The notes under the pieces are model-generated. The model had not been told where the DNA came from and ran no database searches. It saw only the letters and a program-made list of their open reading frames with translations. From assembly GCA_964030785.1 (NCBI GenBank), contig OZ034975.1, positions 21,048,142 through 21,112,141 on the forward strand: a stretch of DNA of 64,000 bases, written 5' to 3'. Source of the stretch: Siderastrea siderea (taxonomy: Eukaryota > Cnidaria > Anthozoa > Scleractinia > Rhizangiidae). Shown here in pieces: positions 10,345-19,400 of the stretch; the first letter of the stretch is position 1, and each line of letters starts with the position of its first letter. A program made the translations under genes and the position numbers.

Positions 10345-10535
10345 ACCAAATTCCACTTCCGGTCAAGATGGCGACCATTTTGGAAAAAGTTCAAAAACTC
10401 AGTTATGTAGAAAATTTTGCGATGGCAGTATATCAAGTATTTACAACTATAAAAAATTCTATCATTTCTGAGAATTTGGTGCTTTGAACGCAAAATGAAC
10501 AATTCAGGGCAAAATCTGCACATATCCGCCCCACT
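10345..10535 (-). repeat. Right terminal inverted repeat
   Basis: Partner of 6,831-7,016. Contains CACTTCCGGTCAAGATGGCG (ETS-like then YY1-like) and ends CGCCCCACT next to the ACAAT duplication. Confidence 0.7.
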
Positions 10536-11157
10536 ACAATCTAGCTTTTGATAATAGGCTGAGTCTTGACAATTGTCTTTCAGCTTCCTGGATGTCAAGG
10601 TCACGTGCCCGTACTACAGCAGCACCGTCTTTGTCGGCCGGTTTGACTACAACGTCTTTGCGTTGTCGTAGAGAGAAAAGGGCTTCTTTTTGTAGTGGGA
10701 TAGGTTTGTTTTAGAGACCCGCTGTTTGAAGTCGAGCATCTTGATTTCGCAGCGGCATTTGGAGATGTAATAGTCAAATGCTGCAAATTTTCCAGGAGGT
10801 GGTGTCCAGTTGGAGGGTGAATGTTTTAGGGTCTTGGAAGGGTCGTCACACTGATTTGATGGTTGACTTGGTGCTGTGGCGTTTGATGGGTCCGAACTAA
10901 AATACGCCTTCAGACGGAGACAGCAGAAAAACTTTTCGCAGTCTGCTTTTGCTGTGTACTCCTCATTGTGGGCTCTAGTTGGGATACACGAAAGATCCTT
11001 ACTAAGAAGACATTGTTCTTGTTCAGTTAGCTCGCAGTTTTCAGGGAGAGTAACAACGAGTCTTGTAGAAGGGGTGGTGGACGATAAGGGTACTTTGATA
11101 AAAGAAAAAATCACCCGTGATTGCACAGCTCAGCCAAACAAAAGATGGATTTGTTAA
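10536..11157 (-). pseudogene. PLE-1b, N-terminal half
   Basis: Minus-strand ORF 10,647-11,126 contains ELTEQERCLLSKDLS, KADCEKFFCCLRLK and FAAFDYYISKCRCEIKML. A shifted frame then carries the conserved ADKG-type block and the AERQL stretch up to the target duplication at 10,536. In the unbroken relative PLE-1a these blocks lie directly upstream of the RT fingers, so this and 6,171-6,830 are two halves of one element. Confidence 0.82.
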
Positions 11158-11645
11158 CAGTCAAAAAATTCTGTTAAACCGATTTGATGCGTTGACGAAC
11201 GAAAAAGAAGTTCATTGTAGGACATCTGAAAACGTAGCTGAAAAAAAGTGTGAAAAAAAATACTTTGAAACTGAAATTTGAATTTTCATTCTTTCGCCTT
11301 ATAATCAGTCTAAGAGTCAAGAGTGACCTGAAAGAAGAGGGCCGTGAATGGATCCTCAGAGTTCTCCTTTTGCCTTATGGCTAGAAAACAAACCAATCGT
11401 AGTAAGGGCCCCGATCGTTTCCAGTGCTCGTTGCAAACAAGAACGGTTCCAAGGTTCCAGGAGGTTGACAATTCTATGGATTGCATTTAGTCAGGGTGGA
11501 ATTCTGTGTGAACAACGTCGACTCGAAAAGTAGGAATGACCCATGCATCTACGAACAAAGTCATAAGGTGAATCATTAAATGACAATGGTGGCGACGAGA
11601 CACGACGACGGGCGACAAAAATTGTTTTTTCTTACTCCTACGTGC
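11158..11645. other. Spacer with unassigned ORF
   Basis: A plus-strand ORF at 11,348-11,533 (61 codons, PIVSSARCKQERFQGS) is kept open in bodies 2 and 4, but the codon texture is weak and no family is recognised. In bodies 2 and 4 an overlapping 89-codon frame precedes it; here that frame is broken. I do not call a gene. Confidence 0.35.
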
Positions 11646-11934
11646 TTAGACAGTAAGAATAATGGCTCTTACTTGATCAAGTTGTCGTCCCAAGTCAGGG
11701 GAAATGAGTAGTTGCCTCAGCCGTTCAATCACTACTCCACAGTTGAGGCGTGGCTGAGCAGAAGGGACCACAGCAACGGGGGGAGGGAGCTGTTGTTGTT
11801 CATCGAGGCACATGGGACACGAGGTATGATATCTCTCTGACACCATCGTCGGTAAAACAAGTGCAGCCAAACTACGTTTGAGGGATCTCAGGAACAGGCC
11901 CTCGCAAACGTCGACGTTGTCATCTTTCAGCCAT
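11646..11934 (-). pseudogene. Cys-rich small protein, one frameshift
   Basis: Minus strand, starting at an ATG with a strong vertebrate-type Kozak context (AACCATGGC, 11,934). In bodies 2-4 the first frame reads MAERWQSRRL..., then FRCACFTDDG. A frameshift leads into RYHTSCPMCLDEQQQ, a Pro-rich linker and an amphipathic C-terminus (VVIERLRQLL, LDQVRAIILTV). CxC followed by CPMC suggests a zinc-binding fold, which is inference. About 95 codons. The same arrangement occurs in all four bodies. No family recognised. Confidence 0.5.
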
Positions 11935-12150
11935 GGTTACCAGTAAGAGTGAAAGGATACCACCGAGTCGCTCGTTTTTCTAAAGGTTCGGCGTCTCTTG
12001 TTTTTGTTTTCAAAAAATACAACGGTAACACTCTCCCTCCTTATTTCTCCAGCACTCGTTCCAGGCCATGTTATTTGGATGCGAATAAAACGGAGTGAGC
12101 GGTGACCAACTAGGAAAGGAAAAAATGGCTATTGTTTCAAGGCAAGATCA
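11935..12150. other. Intergenic, weak minus-strand coding signal
   Basis: In body 3 the minus-equivalent strand shows MACNECWKNKEGEGYPC, another CxxC-containing stretch just upstream of the Cys-rich ORF, broken by frameshifts. It could be the true N-terminus of that gene. No promoter is evident. Confidence 0.3.
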
Positions 12151-12784
12151 ATGCTGTCATTTGTTTGGTCAAGAAAAGTGGGGATTACAGTTGACTCCCT
12201 TCTCTCTCTTGCGACCCTATGCCACATGTTTACCGATTTCCTGTCATGTGTAGCCCCCCTTGCGACCCAGCGACCTATTTGTTTGATTTTAGTAATGGAT
12301 GGGTTTTCTGTGGACACAATGTTTGGACCGTGAAGTTGGACAGTGCGACCTGCAGGGTGGACGATCCAGTGTACAGTTTGAATTTATGAGAGTTTGTCTG
12401 ATAAAGACGAGAGAATCGTGAGCTATGCCACGCTGGAGTCCATGCTCTCCTCTTTCATGCTCGCTCCTGGAAAATGGCAGACCCTCCCAGTTACTTGGAA
12501 ATGTTTGTGAGCACGTTGTATGAGCAGAGGCGTAGGAGACAACAGTATATCGTGGTCTACAAAGGAGGTCACATTGAAAAGGATCTGTTGAAAAACTGAA
12601 CATTCCCTGTGTGGATTTGAAAGAGTTTGGTCGTCCCAAAGCCAATGAGCTGTTGCTGATTGGTGGAAACGTAGGATTCGTTTATGGTCACCATCTGCAC
12701 GCACATACCCACTGTTCTCTGGTGGAATGCTATCTATTTTGGCAATGGTTAACGAAACATTATCTGGATACACACCTTTTTTGA
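12151..12784 (+). pseudogene. Putative exonuclease-like (RNase H fold) ORF
   Basis: Plus strand, in three or four frames joined by small indels: MLSFVWSRKVGITVDSLLSL..., then LEMDGFSVDTIFGP, LSDKDERIVSYATLESML, IVVYKGGHIEKDLLNKLNIP, a GCPKA motif, HH/HC pairs and LVECYLFW. The order (acidic D.DGF motif, a VYKGG...E..L segment, then GCPK and His/Cys residues) resembles, from memory, a family of DEDD-type exonuclease-like proteins common in invertebrate mobile DNA. I cannot verify this without a search. Here a 1-nt loss at about 12,590 breaks the second half. The 3' end overlaps the convergent gene. Confidence 0.45.
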
Positions 12785-13283
12785 ACGGAGTGTACTAGCC
12801 CCTTTTTCTTCTTGGTCAAAGAAATGGACTCCCCAAATATGGGGTTCGTGGGGTTCAGGCTCCTGAAGAAAGTCAAGGACTCCCCCTGTGTCAGCTTTCT
12901 GATGAGATCCAGGCACCTGAAGAGGGGGTGCTTGATCCGGGGGAAGGGGTTGAAAAACCGACTGGACCTATGCCAGTGGGTGCTGAGGGGAGGGATGCCA
13001 AATATCTTGTTATGTCTCCCACTTCCACTTAATCCCAGGCTTCGTCAATGTGAGCTGGGTTTCCCAGGTTCTCTTGAATGGTGGCGGGGGAGACATGATT
13101 GGGCATGGGGCCTACCCCTGCAGGTGAAACGATGAGACGCTTGCGTAAGCTTGTGGAGGACGTGAAGTGCCATCATCATCTGCCGTGCTTGATATTCCAG
13201 GGTCCAAATCAGTTCACAAAAATAGGGTTCATTGTACTTTCGAATGGTCTGTTGAGTGGTTTTTCCTCGGCGATGTTGAACCA

Positions 13284-13286
<3 letters not shown>
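12760..13286 (-). pseudogene. Convergent ORF, C-terminal region (unknown)
   Basis: Minus-strand frame that in this body reads KYNEPYFCELIWTLE and RQMMMALHVLH without the stop found in other bodies. In body 3 it continues to TIQENLEDPAHITEAWD, an in-frame stop, then a Pro/Gly-rich stretch (LPSAPTGIG, PAGVGTPSGG), HGIKHPL and KKMELVHYV. It ends at 12,760 inside the 3' end of the exonuclease-like ORF (about 25 bp tail-to-tail overlap). The N-terminal side runs through the CT/AG microsatellite as an Arg-Glu repeat. No family is recognised. Confidence 0.42.

Positions 13287-13343
<57 letters not shown>
13287..13343. repeat. (CT)n microsatellite
   Basis: 57 bp of CT with one interruption at the 3' end. 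It is 46 bp in body 2, 29 bp in body 3 and 40 bp in body 4. Confidence 0.97.
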
Positions 13344-13347
<4 letters not shown>

Positions 13348-13507
13348 GGAGGCATGGAATGGTAGTAGTCTCCCATGATCTTTTCAAAGCAAATCTAAAC
13401 ACAGGCGGAAGGACCCACCAATAAAATACTGGACAGGGTGTGAAAGCGAAAGGCTCTTGCTAAGACTCTCTACACCTACACAAAAAGGAGAACACGGACT
13501 GTTTTCT

Positions 13508-13519
13508 TTTATTTTTATT
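13508..13519 (-). terminator. Two AATAAA poly(A) signals
   Basis: TTTATT at 13,508-13,513 and 13,514-13,519 gives two AATAAA hexamers on the minus strand, about 25 nt downstream of the minus-strand stop at 13,540. The position is right for 3' processing of the capsid-size ORF. Confidence 0.5.
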
Positions 13520-13539
13520 AACAACAATGTTAAGGATAA

Positions 13540-14700
13540 TCACTCATTACAAATCAATTCTTTGACCATCTGACCGGCTTGGTCATCACTGTCATAGAAT
13601 GGGACTTTGCATTGGTCACCACATACTTCCAGGCTCTTAAGTGAGTTGCTTGTTCTTACGTTTCCAAGGTTAACGTAACTACCTATGACTTCACAGGTTT
13701 GGTGGTACTCCATAGAGTCAACCAGTGCTCACCCAGTTGCGTTGATAATGTAAGTGCAGGGTTGTTTTTTGTCAGGTTTTGAGGGTAAACGGTCAGAAGC
13801 CACGGTCCGCTAACAAAAGGCTTTCTCCATTGAAGGTCTTCTCGAGCTAAATAGTCCAATTGCACATTGCTCCCGTTTGTCTGGGTCTAAAAATGTCGCT
13901 GTCAGGACATCCTTTGGCTACATGGTCAAACATAACAGCGAGCAGTGTTTTTAATGCCCCAATTGATTTCGGTGGAGCATGTTGCCTTGTTTTTTATACC
14001 AGAGCTTGGACAAAACGCAAGTAACCCAATACATTTCGGGCATCATTGGTCTGTGACAGTTCCAGGTTTTAATAGGGGTATTTCATTTGGCGAATGAAAG
14101 TTAACTTAAATTTACGAAAGCAGGAGGGGTCTTGGTTCACATCTCCATTGAACTCTCGCTTGATTGCCTTGCATGTTGAAGGTCCGGCTTTCACTTTACG
14201 TAGAGGTATGATGCCAGTTCTCTTTCATTGTGTCTCTTAGCAAATAGGATCTTGTACACTGCTTCATACAGTCTCAGTTGGCAAAGATGAAAGCGCATCT
14301 CGATGTCTTCCGGTTGAAGACAGCCTGCGAGTCCCACTCCATTTAGAAGGAGTACAGGGCTGTTAAAGTACAAGCGCATTTTGATTCGCACTTCAGGTAC
14401 CAGTACTTTTCCCGTGTGAAAAACGTCTGTGTGAGGTTGAATCAGTAACATGTGTCTTTTCCCACATTAATAATCATTGGTTTCTCTAATGGAGGCCTCT
14501 TCAGGCAGTTGTACCAGTCTTGGGGTCTCACCTTCCTGGTATTAATTCAGAAAGGATTTCATGGCAGTCAGGGTTGTTAGAATTGGGAAGGTAATCGGGG
14601 ACCTTTTTCATTAGGTCCGTTACGAAAGCTGGATCGTCTTCAGCGGATCGTCCCAAATACACCACCTCGTCCTTCTTGAATTGATCTTAGCCCACCAGTA
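13540..14700 (-). pseudogene. Capsid-size virus-like ORF, degraded
   Basis: Fullest copy of a long minus-strand relic. Blocks in order: DEVVYLGR, DDPAFVTDLMKKVPDYLPN, CHEILSEL, then the 86-codon ORF 14,191-14,451 (VFHTGKVLVPEVRIKMRLYF, LQPEDIEMRFHLCQLRLYEAVYK). Next come FRKFKLTFIRQMKYPY, ELSQTNDARNVLGYLRFVQA, ALKTLLAVMFDHVAKG, DLQWRKPFVSGPWLLTVYP, and a C-terminus VPFYDSDDQAGQMVKELICNE with stop at 13,540. At least 350 residues are implied. The pattern (PEVRIKMR beta-strand-like segment, ordered hydrophobic blocks) recalls virus structural proteins, but that is only impression. Several frameshifts. Confidence 0.45.
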
Positions 14701-15258
14701 TAATTTGTTGAATAACGGGGGGTTTAGTTTTCCTCCTTTTCCTTCTTCTTCCAAGTGGGCAAAGAGCCTTAAGCACGGAAGCACGGGAAGTGCTAAGCAA
14801 ACGGATGAAGTATCCGAAGAAATGGGTAAGTGTTTTGGTATGCAAATGCAAATCATAACTGGAATTAATAACGTGCGTCAATTATTGCAGAGCAATTACT
14901 GCATTATAGCAAATGCTCGAGTCCTTTGAGAAACGACGCCAAACGTCTTAAAAGGGGCTCTCGATAGACAGTCGAAAAGGCCCTGGACAAACGTTTAGAT
15001 GTAATTGTGTTCTACATTCCCACTCAAATCTAGTACCGTCCGTCTCATTACCCACTCTCCACCAAAGCAGTGCTCCGATTGGTTCCCGACACATTGACGC
15101 GGGCACCAACAAGAAATCAAAGCCCTATCCAAGCGCACTTTTCGTTTGCCTGACGATAAAGAAGACACGCGAGTCATGTTGGGAGAAATGCAATTGTGAA
15201 AAACATTAAACGGGTCAGCTCTTGTGAAGACATAGGTACTTAATTCAACAAGAACCAC
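14701..15258 (-). pseudogene. Minus-strand ORF, probable upstream part
   Basis: Frame 14,995-15,258: STYVFTRADPFNVFHN, SSLSSGKRKVRLDRALI, CWCPRQCVGNQSEHCF. In body 2 a second frame continues as SASMCREPIGALLWWRVGN and RLPIESRFLRRLASFLK. Together these form a shifted protein-like stretch upstream of the capsid-size ORF on the same strand. The start is unclear and the family unknown. Confidence 0.35.
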
Positions 15259-15442
15259 TTTGTGCTGAGGAAGATCTAGTTCCCATGAGCGTTACGTTTG
15301 AGTCATCCTTTTAAAAAAAAGCCGTTTATAGTGTAAAAAGGTAAAAAAGAGGAACGCTGAGAGCCCGCTAAGGCTGCGTGGCAAGACACGGACAGGATAT
15401 ATCTTTCTTTCTTGACTCCCAGGTCTTGCTTAACAAATCGAA

Positions 15443-15917
15443 TCAATAAAAAGTCAAATGTTCATTCAAACGATTCTTATCTTTTTGGTCCTCCTTGATG
15501 TTCTTGTAACACTCGACCATCGCCTGGAAACGCTAACTGCCATGAAACTTGGCAATCTTGAGTTACAGGTGATAGTCGAGTGCTTCAAAGTTCTCCATGG
15601 AAGTCGACCTGCACGAGTGGTCCAAACGCTCCACCTTGTTCTTATAAACGTAAGGCACGATGTCATTCTTCAACATCTCTCCCAGAACCTTCTTCTGGCG
15701 TCTGCGCGGGAAGGCATTCCTGTCCGCATCCATAAACGCTCCAGTAAAATCTGACAAACAGACGGGCGTTCTTTTGGTCTACGTCCAACTTGAGATGACT
15801 ACGAAACCAGAGGACGTCCGCTTGCCACTCCTCGTCTAATTCTGCCCTCTTTATCTTTTATGAAACGTTTATGAAACTACTCATATCTTGCAAAGGTTTC
15901 CTCGGTCTCTGCATCAT
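15443..15917 (-). pseudogene. TATA-driven small gene (about 155 codons)
   Basis: Starts at AAGATGATGC (15,917): MMQRPRKPLQDMSSFIN, an in-frame TAA shared with body 2, then KIKRAELDEEWQADVL, KLDVDQ, LFVRFYW, DADRNAFPRRRQKKVLGEML, PYVYKNKVERLDHSCRS. In this copy the C-terminus RFQAMVECYKNIKEDQKDKN ends at 15,443. A +1 shift after the FYWS block and two extra stops distinguish it from body 2. Charged and mostly helical by eye. The family is unknown. A TATA box and TCAGTC initiator lie just upstream, which supports a real transcription unit. Confidence 0.5.
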
Positions 15918-15925
15918 CTTGACTG

Positions 15926-15968
15926 TGTGACTGAGCCTATGACAAGGGAACTTTCGGTTTTTATACCC
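15926..15968 (-). promoter_or_regulatory. TATA/Inr core promoter, leftward gene
   Basis: Minus strand GGGGTATAAAAACCG followed about 31 nt after the TATA start by GCTCAGTCACA, matching a TCAGT-type initiator at canonical spacing. The first ATG follows within about 25 nt. Body 2 keeps the same pair (TATAAGAACC; GGCTCAGTCAC). Confidence 0.6.
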
Positions 15969-16080
15969 CTTCCATCGTAAAGGATTCTGAGAAAAAAGGG
16001 AAAGGGGAAGGAGTACCTGTAACTTTTCCCCCCAAACTGATTGCTTCTCAGTCAAAAGACACGTGACTCTCGTTTTTTTT

Positions 16081-16308
16081 TCATAAAAGGCGCCACATGC
16101 TTCAGTTCTGTGAAAATACACTACGATGCTACGAGAAGAAGTAAAAGACGCAGCAGGTCTAAGCGGCTTATCACGCAAGAAAGTCTTGTGTTTGCTACAA
16201 GGCCAAGGTGAAAAAGAAGGACAAAATGACGATGAAGAATGCTATGGACGCTCTCCAGCAAGAAATTGGGAGCCGGAGCCTTTGAAATTGATATTCACTC
16301 CTATTTGA
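16081..16308 (+). pseudogene. Rightward gene of divergent pair, truncated
   Basis: Plus strand, TCATAAAAGG (TATA-like, 16,081-16,090) then CTTCAGTTCTG, ATG at 16,126. ORF of 60 codons: MLREEVKDAAGLSGL, KVLCLLQGQGEKEGQNDDEE. Relative to body 2 about 130 bp are deleted after GGACGCTCTC, joining to the later GAGCCTTTGAA region. The sequence then runs towards GVHERYIHTRLRHTDNF-like codons and into the satellite at 16,417, so the 3' end is lost. Family unknown. Confidence 0.4.
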
Positions 16309-16416
16309 ACCGTTGAGTAAAAAGATGGGAGTGCACGAACGTTATATTCACACGCGATTAAGACACACCGATAATTTTGTGGGATAGCCTCATTTAGTCC
16401 GAGCTCCAGAGGAGGG

Positions 16417-19400
16417 TCTAAAAAGTGGTGCGCTCAGTGCAAAAAATGACAGTACGTTCTGATCTCGGGCTAAAACCGTGTTTTGGCCAAACTCGTGCAC
16501 TTTGCTGAAAATTGCTTAAAAGTAATGCGCCCAGTGGGAAAATGAGGAAACGTGCTGATCTCGGACAGAAAACGCTGTTTTGGAAAAACTGATGCCGTTT
16601 CCTGAAAATCGCAAAAAAGTGGTGTGCCCAGTGCGAAAATGGTAAAACGTGCTGATCTCCGGCTGAAAAAGCTGTTTTGTACAAACTCATGCACTTTCCT
16701 AAAAACGCTAAGAAGTGGTGTGCCCAGAGTGAAAATAACAAAACATGCTGATCTAGGGCTGAAAACGCTGTTGTGTACAAAGTCGTGCACTCTGCTGGAA
16801 ATTACTTGTAACTGGTGTGCACAGTGCAAAAATGATAAAACGTGCTGATCTCGGGATAATAACGCTGTTTTCCTCTTTGGACAAACTCGTGCACTTTGCT
16901 GAAAAGAGTTAAGAAGTGGTGCACTCAGTGCGAAAATGTTGAAACGTGCTGATCTTCGGCTTAAAAAGCTGTTTTGTACAAACTCATGCACTTTCCTGAA
17001 AACGCTAAGAAGTAGGGTGCCCGGAGTGAAAATGACAAAACAAGCTGATCTAGGGCTGAAAACGCTGTTGTGTACAAACTCGTGCACTTTGCTGAAAATC
17101 GCAAATAAGTGGTGGGCCCAATGCGAAAATGACAAAAGCGTGCTGATCTCGGGCTGAAAACGCTGTTGTGTACAAACTCGTGCACTTTGCTGAAAATCGC
17201 TAATAAGTAGTGGGCACAGTGCGAAAATGATAAAACTTTCTGATCTCGGCCTAATAACGGGGTTTCGCTGTTTAAACAAACTGGTGCACTTTGTTGAAAA
17301 GAGTCGAAAAGTGGTCCACCCAGTGCAAAAATGAAAGTACGTGCTGAGCTCGGGCTGAAAACGCTGTTTCGTACAAACTCGTGCACTTTGCTGAAAAAAG
17401 CTAAGACGTCTTTCACCCAGTCCGATGATGACAAAAGTGCTGATGTTGGGCTAGAAACGCTTTTTTGTACAAACCCGTGCGCTTTGCTGAAAAAGTTAAG
17501 AAGTGGTGCACTCAGTGCGAAAATGTTGAAACGTGCTGATCTTCGGCTTAAAAAGCTGTTTTGTACAAACTCATGCACTTTCCTGAAAACGCTAAGAAGT
17601 AGGGTGCCCGGAGTGAAAATGACAAAACAAGCTGATCTAGGGCTGAAAACGCTGTTGTGTACAAACTCGTGCAGTTTGCTGAAAATCGCAAATAAGTGGT
17701 GGGCCCAATGCGAAAATGACAAAAGCGTGCTGATCTCGGGCTGAAAACGCTGTTTTGTACATCTTCATGCACTTTGCTGAAAAGCGCTAAAAAGTGGTGG
17801 GCCCAACGCAAAAGTGACAAAAGCGTGCTGATCTCGGGCTGAAAACGCTGTTTTGCACAAACTGAGGTACTTTGTTGAAAATCACTAAAAAATGGTGCGC
17901 CCTGTGCGAAAATGAAAAAACTGCTCAACTCGGGCTGAAAACGCTGTTTTGTACAAACTGGTGTGCTTTTCTGAAACGCACCAAAAAGTGGTCCGCCCAG
18001 TGCGAAAATGTTAAAACGTGCTGATCTCCGGCCGAAAACGCTGTTTTTTACATAGTCATGCACTTTGCTGAAAACGCAAGGAAGTGGTGTGCCCAATGTG
18101 AAAATGACAAAATATGCTTATCTAAGGCTGAAAACGCTGTTTTGTACAAAGTTGTGCACTTTGTTGAAAGAAACTAAGACGTGTTGCACCCAGTGCGAAA
18201 ATGAGGAAACATACTAAACTCGGGCAAAAAACGCTCTTTTGTACAAACTCGTGCACTTTGCTGAAAAGAGTTAAAAATTGCTGCACCCGGTGCGGAAATG
18301 ACAGTACGTGCTTATCTCGGGCTGAAAACGCTCTTTTGTGCAAACTCGTGCACTTTGCTGAAAAAAGCTGAAACTCCTTGCACCCAGTCCGATAATGATA
18401 AAACGTGCTGATCTTATGCTAAAAACGCTGTTTTGTACAAACGTGCGCTTTGCTGAAAAACTTAAGAAGTGGTGTGCACAGTGCGAAAATGACAAAACGT
18501 GATGATCTCGGGCTAATACCGCTAGTTTGGACAATCTCGTGAACTTTGCTGAAAGAAGCTAAAACGTGTTGGACCCAGTGCGAAAATGAGGAAACGTGCT
18601 GATCTCGGGCACAAAACGCTCTTTTGTACAAACTCGTGCACTTTGCTGAAAAGACTGAAAAAGTGGTGCACCCAGTGCAGAAACGACAGTACGTGCTGAT
18701 CTCGGGCTGAAAACGCTGGTTTGGACAAATTGAGGTACTTTGTTGAAAATCACTAAAAAGTGGTGTGCTTAGTGCGAAAATGAAAAAACGTGCTCAACTC
18801 GGGCTGAATACGCTGTTTTGCACAAACTCATGCACTTTGCAGGAGATTGCCAAAAAGTGGTGCACCCAGTGCCAAAATGACAAAACGTGCTGATCTCGTT
18901 CTGAAAACGTTGTTTTATACAAGGTCGTGCACTTTGGTGTAAACGCTAAAAAGTGATGTCCCAGTGCCAAAATGACAAAACGTCCTGATCTCGGGCTGAA
19001 CATGCTGTTTTGTACAAACGGGTGTGCTTTGCTGAAAAGCGCTAAAAAGTGGTCCGCCCAGTGCGAAAATCTTAAAACGTGTTGTCCGGCTGAAAACGCT
19101 GAAAACGCAAAGAAGTGGTGTGTCCAGGGTTCGTGCACTTCGTGAAAATCGCTAATTAGTGGTGGGCACAGAATAATAAAACATGCTGATCTGGGGCTAA
19201 TAACGCTGTTTTGGACAAACTCGTCCACTCGCTTAAAAGTGGTGCGGCTAGTGCGAAAATGAGGAAACGTGCTGATCTGGGGCAGAAAACGCTGTTTTGG
19301 ACAAAGTAATGCCCTTTGCTGAAAATCGCTAAAAAGTTGTGCGCCCAGTGCGAAAATGTTACAACTTGCTCATCTCCGGCTGAAAACGCTGTTTTGTACA

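Larger units (their letters stand above)
6831..10535. mobile_element. 3.7-kb TIR element carrying PLE-2
   Basis: Begins AGTGGGGCGGATATGTG and ends CACATATCCGCCCCACT. It is flanked by ACAAT on both sides (6,826-6,830 and 10,536-10,540), and PLE-1a shows the unoccupied site (ATCACGATCTAGC near 5,285). So it inserted into PLE-1b with a 5-bp target duplication. Imperfect terminal inverted repeats of about 190 bp. Only the PLE-2 RT is recognisable inside; no transposase. It could be a non-autonomous DNA transposon that trapped PLE-2, or a Penelope-type element with inverted terminal repeats. Confidence 0.75.

Noticed and set aside
13099..13365. Plus-strand ORFs ending in poly-Leu-Ser over the CT tract
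   Set aside because: They read the microsatellite as SLSLSL and lie antisense to a better supported minus-strand frame.
13540..14700. Assignment as a Polinton/adintovirus capsid protein
   Set aside because: Overall block pattern is suggestive, but I could not match specific motifs, and no pol B, integrase, ATPase or protease remnant is visible. Left as unassigned.
362..16416. LTR retrotransposon or endogenous retrovirus
   Set aside because: No primer-binding site, polypurine tract, protease or integrase motifs; the RTs are of Penelope type and satellite arrays are not LTRs.
16470..17279. 269-codon minus-strand ORF and many 60-250-codon ORFs in the satellite
   Set aside because: They are frame walks through a 97-bp tandem repeat with repetitive translation in every frame; no start context, no conserved length.
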